From the NCBI GenBank assembly GCA_037102815.1, contig BTPP01000004.1, positions 3,782,001 to 3,846,000 of the forward strand: a stretch of DNA of 64,000 nucleotides, written 5' to 3'. Within the stretch, counting starts at the first letter, position 1. Every line of letters begins with the position of its first letter. Shown here piece by piece: positions 49,701-60,109 of the stretch. The DNA is from Neurospora intermedia. Its lineage: Eukaryota; Ascomycota; Sordariomycetes; Sordariales; Sordariaceae. The position numbers and the translations under genes are program-made. The notes under the pieces were generated by a model, which was not told the origin of the DNA, searched no databases, and saw only the letters and a program-made list of their open reading frames with translations.

Positions 49701-51074
49701 GGTCTGCTTGGCTGGCGGCGGCGGGGCCGATGTGGGGATTTCTAGCTTAATAGGGGATGCCGGGGCCACCTCATCCTCCACTCCACCACTAGAAATAGGC
49801 CGAGCAGATTCAGTTTCAGTGACCTTGGCAGCAGCCAGGTCCGCTGTCGAATTGGCTGCCAGGGATTTGTTCTCTGCGTCTTCCTTGATTGTCGACGGCT
49901 CTAGTCCGTCTTCATCCTGTTCTTCGGCTCGGCTCTTCTTGTTCAAGGCTTTGTGAACCTTGAGGCCTACGGGGATCGATGAGACCGGCCTGTTCTCTCC
50001 AGTTCCAGAAGTTCCTGTTCGCGGTCGCCCGACACTATCCACCGAAGGCCTGGGTCCAAGCTTTACGCGCGGCTTATAAGAGCCGTAACCGTAATAATCA
50101 GTTTGGCGAGAGCGAGATGAGTGCGAGGACATGCGCCTTGCCGAGTCATCCACCATACTTGTGGGCGACGAGGGTCGCAAAACTCCGGCTAGAGAACGGG
50201 CATCGGCGTCATGTATGGTGTCTGGGTTGCTGGCGAGGTCCGGGTCCCTTGAAACACCACTCAAGGGATCTTCCCGGTTCCGTCCCTCCTCATCCGCTAC
50301 TGATTCCGCCTCTGTCTCTCTTCGCTCTTGTTCTTCCTCCTCGGAAGCTTCTTCCAACAGCCTTTCGCGAAGGGAATCTGTGATGGACGAGGCGGAAGCG
50401 GTCGACGTATGCAACGAGCATGCGGCGGAGAGCTTGGTGTCCTTGAGCTCAGACGCAGAGGCGATCGAGAACTCGGCATCGTAGGGTGAAAGAAATTCGC
50501 AAATGGCGTTAAAGTGAACGGTTACTCGAGCTAAAACACGATTAGCAAGCTAGGTAAGTCTTTCTTCCCTTCAGGTAACATCATCACATGGTTATCCCAG
50601 GGGCAGATGAAAGAGAAACACGAACCTTGGACCAGCCTCGAGCAACCCTCAGGCAGGTATTTGAGGATGACATTGCGGCGCCTATATCGCATATAGCCGT
50701 ACAATGGCGACTTATCCTCATACTCGGCGATCGCATTTCGTATCTCGACGATACCGCCGGTGCCCTGTCCTAGCAACTCGAGCTCATCACGACTGGCATA
50801 TTTTAGGAGGAACCTGGGCGCGGTGGCAGGCACCGTGTTAGCGAACGAGCGAATCGACGACGCCAGTTTGCGGCGCAGGGAAAGCAAACCAAAACAAGAA
50901 AATAACAAAGTTTTAGGATCGATGGAAACCAGGCGGCGCTTTGCAACCACACAAAGCAGGATGAAAGAAGGAGAAAGGAAAGTACGGCAGCAGGACTTAC
51001 CATCCTCCAGGCTCGATAAGCGCAACCTCGTGGGCTTCCTTGACTGCGGGATTGTCCAACCCATTCAACGACAT
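46755..51074 (-). CDS. ADF-homology (cofilin/drebrin-like) actin-binding protein, large
   Basis: I assembled four exons, 51074-51001, 50813-50626, 50530-46871 and 46798-46755, giving 1321 residues. Residues 1-125 read as an ADF-H domain: MSLNGLDNPAVKEAH, WFLLKYASRDELELLGQG, YGYMRYRRRNVILKYLPEG, then ARVTVHFNAICEFLSPYD and a KDTKLSAACSL end. Such domains bind actin; coactosin and drebrin-like proteins have the same opening. A disordered region of about 1,050 residues rich in Ser, Pro, Glu and Ala follows. The last 120 residues are compact and conserved-looking (VQFPDTLLWKRRTACLDSHG, then AVKRFHMSEFKMPY and ELPNSVVLDF), perhaps a PH-like fold. Introns are 187, 95 and 72 bases; the second has a GTTCGT donor. 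A single large frame within it has no ATG, which is why the upstream exons matter. Function beyond actin binding is unknown. Confidence 0.85.
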
Positions 51075-53545
51075 GTCTGGTTATCTCTGGCTTGGCTTTC
51101 GTTGCGCAGTGACCTTGTTGGCCAACGTTCCTCGTCACAACTGCAGGTCGGTCGGTACGATTGGTTGGCTTCTCGAGATCGAACAAGTCGGCACTAGATA
51201 TCGTTGGCGCCGATGTTGGTATGCGAAAGGGCGCTCAAGCTCTGTATGTGTACTCTAATGTGCTGTGTGCACTTGAATGCTGCGGCGAGACGGGAGAGCG
51301 GCGGGCGGCAGCGATGGAGCAGCAGTTTTAGATCTTCTAGATCACCTCGGGGGTGCTTGGACTGATGTACCTCTACAGACCTGACGGGCAGGAGGTAGGT
51401 ACGGTACAGCAGACGACGTATCCGGGCGCCGGGCTCGGGTGCGCGAGTACGTGACGAGTAGGCAAAGGTCAGTTATGTGGTTGTGGATGGATGATCGTGC
51501 AGGTTTCGTCCAGGGTCTCCTTGGTTGAACCGAGCTTCTTCCTCATGAAGCACCTTCCCACTCAAAAACTTGTCATAGGATCCTGTGTCGCTCGGACGGT
51601 GAGAAACGCGGGGAGCTGCCCTGTCTTTGATGCTCAGGGCAAACGAACATGAAACCGGGGGTGGTCGCGCGAGCGTTGCAGCCGACGTCAGGCTCGGGCG
51701 GTGGTCAGTGAGCTTGTGAGGCGCCAGACAGGAAGTAGTTCGTGGGTAGGTAGTATGTATGTATGCGCAAGGTTCAGTCGTTTCGTTATGTTCCTAGAGC
51801 AATGAGCCTTTTTTTTTTGGTTTGGTGGTTATCTACTGGGTCGAAAGGTAAGTATCGAAAGCTCGAAAGCAGGCCAGTCCAACTAGAATCGATCGCAAGT
51901 CGGCTCCGACCGAGGTGGAGCTTGAAGACTCTCTCAGGTAAAAAAGCAATGACGTCGAAACAACCTTTTTCTGTGTAGGTCGCCCAACAAGTCTAAAAAT
52001 AATGATGCCGGTAATGAAGGTGAAGAAGTGAAGGCAGAGATTGCTAATTAGCCTGTCAGTGGGTAGAGTTGGGCACCCAGACAAGCCAAAGAGCTATAAA
52101 GCGAAAGAAAAGGGCCAAACAGAAAGTGAAGTCTGCGCAAAGTCGCGATTTGTGTTCCTTCGTTCACAACCTAAGCTAAGTTGTGCGCGACAACTCTGGA
52201 GTTTTCGGAGCAACCGCAAAGACCACACCAACAGCAGGGCAGAGCAACTTGCATGAAGTGAACGAATGAAGGAATATGTTAAACTAATTGCGGTGGGGGT
52301 AGCATGTACCCAATAGCCGAGCGGTAACGAAAAGAATGGATAGTGTTGAATTGACGCGATGCGATGCGACTGATGAGAATGAATGACTGTGGGCAAGGTA
52401 TCGATGCGCTTTTCTGCTTTGTAAATTGTAAAGGGAGCGCCTAGGCTGGGGAGGGGGGAATTTGATCGTGAACTGGACCTTCCCTTGGGCGCGCACGACA
52501 GACGGGTACCTGGCGACTACCGGCGACTAGCGTCCAGCGCCCGGGGAAGCCATGCATGCGTGTCGCAACATGGTTGCAAGATCCAATTCCACCACTGCAG
52601 GGTCACCAGGGTCTAAACCTCTCGTCTTATTAAAGCACAGTGCGTAGAGATAGACACGCACTACAGTACAGTAGTAACTGCACCTGGCCATTTCCCTGGA
52701 CGCTGCGGCGGTTGTGGAGGGAGGGAGGGGCATTTTGAGGCTCCAGTCTCTGGCTCCCGACGGACGGGAGTGAGAACAAGAGGCTCCTCTCTGACAGTGT
52801 GCCACTGATCATATGTTAGCCTGTTGGCAGAGCTACTATTCATCCAATTATGCATCAATGCCGTTCCATCCTCAACCATCGTGAATCAAGCATGACTTCT
52901 CGCTTCTGCTGTGCTGCGTGAGTGAGTGCTGCCCGACCCCTGGACTACGACTTGAACCTGAAGATATGCACGGTCACATTCACACTTACACTGTCTCTCA
53001 ACTGTTCTAGGCCCCTTTTGGGACAACAGCCCCGCCCCCTCGTCCCGTCCGGCCGCCCTACAAACTGTATGAGGAAAAGAAGGCCTGAAGAAGGACCAAA
53101 GAAGAAGGGCGCGAAAGGCAGAAAAGGACCGGCCTCCATGCCTTGCATATCTCCATGCCCGGCGACCTACTACGTAGCGTAACAATCATTGTTCCCAGGC
53201 ACCTCCCCAACTGCCCTAGAGCCCATGGCAAATGGCGAGAAATCTGAATGGGAATCGTAGGCTAGTATCACATCCGTAAAAGGGAACCTAATGAACCTTG
53301 GTTCACTACCTAGATTTTCTTCCTTCTGGACAAACAACCACTCACCCTCTCATAAATCGGATATCACCTAGCGTACTGCTACACTCCTAGTGTACTAACC
53401 CGTATCATCAACAACCTCCGCGTTGATCGACGACGGGCAATCACACACACTACTGTAATATTTTCCTTGTGGCCAACGTAACTTGTAGAGAATTGGCAAT
53501 GAAGGGTGGAACGAAAGTGATGATGATATTGATAGGTAACACCGG
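51075..53545. other. Intergenic, promoter side of the ADF-H gene
   Basis: About 2.5 kb lie upstream of the ADF-H gene. Open frames are short and feature-poor. There is no sign of RIP here and no RNA gene that I can recognise. Confidence 0.5.
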
Positions 53546-53564
53546 TTTTTTTTTTCTTTTTTTT

Positions 53565-53596
<32 letters not shown>

Positions 53597-53604
53597 TTTT
53601 TTTT
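53546..53604. repeat. Poly-T tract
   Basis: Fifty-nine bases of T are broken by only two C residues. Read on the other strand it gives the false poly-Lys/Glu frames around it. Confidence 0.9.
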
Positions 53605-54215
53605 CACAAACACATATTCGGAAGGCCCCTCCTCTTTGAGGAAACATTCAGAGATCTCACTGAAACGCAGACAATTAACATGTATGTATGCAGCCTCTTC
53701 AAATTTCGTATCTGCTTCTGCAACGATCAAGACCGCACATAAAGCGCGTATGTTTTGCGAGCAACAATCCAGCTCCGGTTAGTTGAGAGGCCGAAGTAAA
53801 CAACAAACCGTCTATGATGGCTGGTCATGCAACGCATAGGACGAAAAATGGGCAACTGATGACAGCAAAGATACAGCAAATGCACCATAAAAATGGGTGG
53901 TGACTAAAAAGTAGAGATGAGAAAAGTATTCTCTTAGCATAGCACAAACAACTCAAAATGACTGGCTTGATGAAGACGACCCCCATACTCCTGCTTCCCC
54001 TCCCAACATAGATCCCTATCTTATATGTCACCGTGTCCTCGGACGTCGAAATACAGCATGAAGGCCAGCTCTTCACTTCAATTCCTCCCCCAAGTTTGTG
54101 GTGGCTGCCCGCCGACTTCAATAAATTCCAAGATGAGGAAGCAATCGCATCAGACGTGATATAGGCCCCGATATCCTAGCTTGCGGCCATGACCTGCAGC
54201 TAGTAGTCAAAGACC
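53605..54215. other. 3' flank of the PP2C gene
   Basis: This stretch should contain the 3' untranslated region of the minus-strand phosphatase gene. No separate gene is supported. Confidence 0.45.
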
Positions 54216-56244
54216 CTACGCGTCCAAAGAATTCTTCGCTTCAGGCACCGAATCTAACTTCATCGCCGTCACGGAACCGTCCGGGGTCGCCTCTGGAGAG
54301 TCACTGAGGACAACTGGCTCTTCTTCCACAGAACCTTCAATGGTAGTAGGGACAAATGCCTTCTTCTCTCCGTCCTCGAGGGGTGTGGGGTCGTGACCGC
54401 GACCAAAGTTGCTCGCAGATATCCCAACCGCCGGTGTGCTACCCTCCGCAATCTTCTGCTTAGTTGCCGTGACAATCTTCTCCGACTCAGTCACCGTGCC
54501 CGCAGCCGTAGTCGCATCGCCCTCGACGCCAATGGCACTGTCTTTGTTGTTCTGGTTCTCAAGCAGGGCTTGTTTGTCGAACCGGACAATCATACATGAG
54601 AGGTTATCGGTGCTGAAACGAGACAGAGCATGATCGACCAGTTTCTTGGCCGCAATCACAGGTTCCTGTATATCGCGCACAAGGTCGACTGCTTCCTGGT
54701 CCGAACAAACGTCCCAAAGCTGTAAAAATTTGTCAGTTTATGTATCTTCAGGCACAGTGGAGAAGGTGGACTGCAGAGCTGTTGGTATTACTTACCCCAT
54801 CGCAAGCAATAATCATGAACTCGTCCCAATCCGGTTGGATAACCGTCTCCGTGGTATAAGGATGACCAGTGACGAGGTCTTTGATATAAGTATCGCCAAG
54901 AGCTCTGGTGACAGCAAGGACTCCGTTTACGCGGTTGTTCAGGATCAGACCTCCAGCGTTTGCTATACGCTTGCCCTCATTTTCATCGCTGCCTTTGTGG
55001 TCATATGATAGGCGCAACGCCTTGCCAGAGCGACACAAGACGATGCGAGCATCTCCCACATTGGCTGTATAGAGCACCCTCTGTCTTGTGGCAGAATTCT
55101 TCAGCTTGGCGTGTGTAGCTTCCGGGATTGAAGAGTTGAGGCTTTTCTCGGACTGCCCATCCTCCACCTTGAGAGCATCCTCAGTGGCCTTGACAACTGC
55201 AGGGGCGATAGCTTGAGAGCCGGTCGCCGACTGGTTACTCGGAACTCGGTCCTCCCAGCGCAGAACCGCAACGGCAGCCGTGCAGCCACTATTCTTGAGC
55301 GGAAGCGCTTCTAGCTCGGTGTCCACAGTGGTAAAAGTTTGATCAAGGAGTTCCGGTATAGGAGCATTCGGGTTCTTCTTGATGATATCCTCAAGGATTA
55401 TGTGGAGCTTCTTGCCACACCAGTCAGCAGCAAAGGTGCCAGCATGGCCATCGAAAATAGCAAAGTAGCCATTGTCCGTCTCGATCATGTCTGCATTCTG
55501 ACTGGCGGAACTACTACTGCGCTTCTCGTGTGATTCGTTGGCCGATTTTGATTGCTTCTGAGCCGAGCCCTCGGCGCCCAAAACAGGGGCAGGAGTATGG
55601 AGAAAGTTGTAGAGGAAAGCATGTGTGTCTTCCATAGTACGTCTGCACTTCTTGTTGCGGTCCTCCCAGACACCAACCTTGAACGTGGAGCGCGGCCCGG
55701 GGAGTGATTCACCAGCGGCATTGTTGTGCTGGCCTTGAGGAACAGCAAGGGCCTGATCTTGCTTGCCGAGCTTTTGCAAGGAAGTCTGATTAGAGTTCTT
55801 GGAGTCAGTACTCATATCACCGCTGTTACGGTTCGCAACTTGAGTAAACAGAGTATTTTTGGCTTGGGCAATCAGGCTGCTGGCTCTACCGCTCACCCCA
55901 CTGCTCCGCTTCTTCTTGCTATCGGACGAGCTACCAGCGCTCGGTGGACTCCCGTTGCCGGTTTGAGTGTCGCCGGCCGGGGACTGATCGGTGGACTTGA
56001 TGGATTTGGGAGACGCGCCTCCATTGCCCGGCGCCTCCTTCTCGGGGGAGGGCGACTTGCTGCTCGACCTGTCCTTTCCACTGCTGCCCGAATCTGAAGC
56101 TGACCCGCTCACGGACTTGGAGGCGGCGGAGCTGGAACCGCCGCCGAACATCCTATTCAGCAGGCCTCCTTGAGAGGAGAGACTGCGACGCTTGTTGCCT
56201 GCCAGGTTGGTTGTTGGGGGGTGGGGTGGGTGAGGGCGCGACAC
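54216..56244 (-). CDS. PP2C-family Ser/Thr phosphatase, Ptc1-like
   Basis: PP2C enzymes are Mg/Mn-dependent monomeric phosphatases; Ptc1-type members switch off stress MAP kinases such as the HOG pathway. Exons 56244-54796 and 54719-54216 give 650 residues. A Ser/Gly/Lys-rich N-terminal region of about 185 residues precedes the catalytic domain. Domain motifs in order are [10 protein letters not shown] near 203, [58 protein letters not shown], then ACDGLWDV across the splice and [12 protein letters not shown]. All metal-binding Asp residues expected at DGHAG, ACDG and DN are present. An insert of about 45 residues with low-complexity sequence lies inside the domain (after [10 protein letters not shown]). 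The C-terminal 110 residues are acidic and Thr/Ser-rich. The 76-base intron (GTAAGT, TTTTACAG) falls on a codon boundary. The assignment to Ptc1 rather than another PP2C is tentative. Confidence 0.9.
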
Positions 56245-58406
56245 GTTGCAAGAAGATGCCGTACTGAAAGGCCGGTCTGCGGAGAAGTGCGGTCGTGAAT
56301 AGGGACAGCGTCTGTTACTTTTGAAATCCTATTGGGGATTTATGCGCGCTCGTTGCGCTTTGCGATGGAGGAGTGAGGGCGCCGGTTGTGATTGACAAGG
56401 ACGCAAGGGAGAAGCTGAAGGTTTGTTGCAGGAAGGCTGGAGTAAGTTTGATAGGTATTCGTTGAATGGAGCTGATGCAATGGCGGAGATCGCGAAAGGT
56501 TGTTGAAAGGCAGAAGGGAGGGAGGGGTCTGGTGACAGGCTGTGATGCACCGCGCTGAGATGATGTAATGCCAGTTGAAGAGCCACTGTTCAGGGCTGCA
56601 CAGCAGTGACGGGAGCAGGAAAGTCGAAGGTGCACAGGGGCACTTTTGGAGGTTAGTCTAGTATTTCGGGGTCCGGGTGGAGAGCTTGAGGTACACTACA
56701 CAAGGAAGGAGCAAGCACCGAGTCCAGTAGGTAGGTAAGGTAGGTAGGTAGAGGTAGTAGTAGTTGTCCAAGGGAGCCAGGCAGAGAAATGGATGACGAA
56801 AACGGCAACAACGACAATCAACAACACCGTTCGGACCAAAGCTGCAACTGAATGCTCTGTGCTGCGTTTCAGGAGAGCAACCGCGGGGAAGAAGTGAGGC
56901 TCGAGTCGACTGAAGTGGCACCAGAATCGAGATTTGTTCTCTGCAGCCTAAAAAGTGCGGATGAAGAGGCAGAAAGGCAGTTCGACTGCTATGTTGTCCA
57001 AAGGGATGAAAAGGTGAGGTGAAAGTGCCCGTGTGTGTCGAGGCCCAAGCTCAACGAAGTGGAAGATGCCTGCGGATCGGTGTTGGACTTGCGCCTGCTG
57101 ATCTGAATGGCTGGACCGCCCTACAAGCTTCCTCCGCATCCACTTCAGGGTGCTCGCCTGACAGCATGAAGTGGAGATGCTTCAGGTCCAGTCCGAGTCC
57201 ATCAGGTTCCAGTCCCGCCTTCCGTCAGAGGCCACGACCTGAAGGGACCCTGAGGGCCTTCTGAAATCGGGGACCTCACAGGCACCAGTAGGGACGGGCA
57301 AACTTGATCTGTGTGTGACAGTGCAGCCCAGAAAGTGGGGTACTGTACAGCTTAATCCGGATTCCACTTGCCATGCAACAGCAGCGAGGTGTTTAGAGGT
57401 AGGGAGCTTCACCTTGAAAGACTAGGTAAGGTGTAGACTATCTGTACTACAGTACCTTACCATGCGCCTAGTCCATCTCGGCAATATAGAGAAAAGAGTT
57501 ACTACGTTGTGAGTTAAGACACCCGCGGGAAATCCGGGGACTGCGCATCTTCAGGTTAGGTCTTTGTGCCGTCGGGTGTTTACAAAGCGTTTAGTAGTAC
57601 AGCCAGACTGCGGGCGTTGGCGCCAAAAAGGCACCGATACAGTAGGTACTCGCGATGGTCCAGATAGCTACCTACCTCTACCATACCTGCCTGACCTAAG
57701 TACTAGAATAGAGGGATGCTTCTAGACGCGGGGTGTTGCAGGTGCGGTACCCTGACTACCTCTACTGCTACATTTATCAGGGGCAACCGTCTCATTTCAC
57801 GCTCACTGCAACCACGAGGAAACGGGATTGTCATCGACACTTCACTTCGCATCGCATCTGATATTGTCGAGATGATGCTGATCGATGCTGTCACCCCCAT
57901 TATCCTTCGACCTGATCGTGGTGATTTTTGTCAACACTGGTGGAAGTCCTCCTCCCTTAGAGACTCACCATCTTCTGTTCGTAGTGTTCATACATTGAGA
58001 ATAGCCTGTTGGACGGCTGGACGGCTAGACCGTTGGACGCTATTTGGCATAACAAAGCGGGATGGGATGTTAGTCGCGCGATCTGCACTGTACATGAAAC
58101 TCACTTTGCCCAACGACGGAGCCAACCAACGAAAGAAGTAACATGTTCTCGTGAGAATACCAACTCATCACCTAACCATTATTCTAACAGTCCACTCAAT
58201 CCAACGTACGCCTAAAACTCCCGCAGTCATGCTGCATTCATGTGTCCTCATAGATGCCACTTCTTTGCAAGTAGGCATATGAACCATATCGCCCTTTCCG
58301 AGTCTTGGATGCATCAAGAAACCGGCGAGCTTGAAGAGCCATTCCCATCCCAGAGAGGGGAACATGGAAGCTTGAGCATTTTCTTCCAAGTTCATTAGAG
58401 TTTCGT
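56245..58406. other. Intergenic, PP2C promoter and vps2 3' flank
   Basis: This 2.2 kb spacer separates two minus-strand genes. It contains several GGTAGGTA-type repeats (56728-56755) and no frame that I can support as a gene. Confidence 0.5.
56728..56765. repeat. GTAG-rich simple repeat
   Basis: Imperfect GTAG/GGTA units are repeated about eight times upstream of the PP2C gene. No further function is visible. Confidence 0.6.
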
Positions 58407-59277
58407 TCATCGTCTCAGACTGTCCAACCTTGCCTGCAAGTCGTCGTCGCCTGGGTCGGCTCCACCACCACCACCCCCACCACCGACTGCTTGGGCGACT
58501 TTGTTCTCCGGGACAGCCGCAACCTGTAGTCCCGATGGTGTCTCGCCCATCTGGTAAAGAACAAGTTAGTAACGTGGTCTTGCTGCGAATACAACCGAAC
58601 AGCCTTACCGCTTGACTGAGATCTACGCCAATCTCCTCCAGCACTTGCTCTACAACCTCATCACCCTCTTCCTCAAGACCCATATCCATTGCATCGTCAA
58701 TAGCGTCATCCATCATCTCCTGTCGTTGTTCCATAATATCGTTCTCGCGCTCAAACTCCATAGCTATACGTTGCAGCGAGGGTAGGTTCATTGTGCGGTT
58801 CATGCTTCCGAGAGCCATCGTCGCGCCCTTCATAGCTTGCATCATCTGCTCGTTCGTACGGTATGTCTAAGAGATGGATCTTGTCAATCGACTAGTCTTT
58901 CGTATATCGGCGGAGATGTGGCACCCACTTGTAAGCGAAGCGAGATCTTTTGGAGTTGACTCCTCATGCTGTAAAACTTTTCAATGTATCGTCGTGTGCG
59001 CACCAAGTCCTTGGCCTGGATCTTGCAGGCACCCATCTGGCCCTTCTGAGCGCTCTGGCGAATCTGGGAGACAAGTGTCTTTTCTTGCTTCTCGAGCTTA
59101 ACGCGCTGTTGGTCCAGTTCTCGGATAGCCTTGTCGAGGAGTCGCTGGTTTTTGCGAAGACGCTCGGCCGGCGTCATACGCTTGCCGAAAGCCCATTCCA
59201 GGACCTGGTTGTTGAAACATGGTGTTAGCTTGCGCGGCCTGGATGCGCATCGACCGACGACGGAAACTCACGTTCAT
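58407..59277 (-). CDS. vps2: Vps2/CHMP2A (Did4) ESCRT-III subunit
   Basis: Vps2 co-assembles with Vps24 and Snf7 on endosomes and recruits Vps4 for membrane scission. Four exons, 59277-59272, 59204-58929, 58866-58609 and 58550-58407, give 227 residues, the usual length. The protein opens MNVLEWAFGKRMTPAERLRK, a near-signature Vps2 start. A basic coiled-coil core follows (to about residue 100), then an acidic second half. It ends with DDDLQARLDSLRR, a clear MIM1 motif (acidic, LxxRLxxLR) that binds the Vps4 MIT domain. A Gly/Ala-rich linker precedes the motif. All three introns (67, 62, 58 bases) lie on codon boundaries, with donors GTGAGT, GTGGGT and GTAAGG. The first coding exon is only ATGAAC, six bases. 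It diverges from fzo1 across a shared promoter. Confidence 0.95.
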
Positions 59278-60109
59278 GTTGCTAGCGCTGGCGGTAATTG
59301 ATAACTAAGACCTGTAGAAAGGAAAGCGCTAGATGACTGGTTCTGATACCTCATCCACGCCCTGCGTCGAGCTAACAATTTTTTGATGATCAGATCGAGA
59401 AGATTGGCCGTCCACAACTCAAGGAAATCGGCTTCGGAAGTTGCTGGGACTGGGAGCAGTTGGTTTAGGTGGTTTGGCAGTTGCGCAGTTGTTCTGGTAC
59501 CCTGCTGGACTGATGATGCCAAGACCCCCAGACGCCAAGGTGCTCAATGCTGGAGCCTTGGGTGGGGGCCTTGCTGCTACATACTACTAGTAAGTAGTGA
59601 GCCACCCAAAGCCACAGAAGATGTGACCTCATCGCCATTGATTAGCAGAGTCAAGCCACAAATACTAGATAGGCTCAGGGATGCGTCGGCCACGTTTGTC
59701 CATAACAGGACTAGCGGCTAATCACCAAAACATGAGGGGACTGCCGACAGAATTCCGTGCTTCGCTGCAATTCGACCTATCAGCCTCAATGAAGCCATTG
59801 AAATGTCCCGCATGCCCGCATGGGCCCCCGGCCTGGGGGGGTGGTTCAGGTTTGGCATGGAGTGGAAGGTGGAGGAGGAGGTGCGACATGGATGGACTCC
59901 TCCAATTTTTTGGATTTCTCATCCGTGACGCCCTAACCTGACACTAAACAGCCCACCATCACCCTTCCCGTCTCCATTACTATCACACCTAACGACGGAA
60001 TCCGCTCAAACCTCCGATCTCCCGCCCTCGATGCTCTTCTGATAAACGCCTCGTGCACGCATCCGCTCGGTCCTCCCTCCTCGACACTGCGACAAGTCCC
60101 TCCACGACC
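59278..60109. promoter_or_regulatory. Shared divergent promoter of vps2 and fzo1
   Basis: These 832 bases separate two head-to-head start codons. The right 170 bases are C/T/A-rich, as in many Neurospora leaders. I see no gene in between. Co-regulation is possible but not shown by sequence alone. Confidence 0.5.

Noticed and set aside
53395-53730. Lys/Glu-rich 111-codon minus-strand frame
   Set aside because: It is produced by the poly-T tract and has no sequence complexity.
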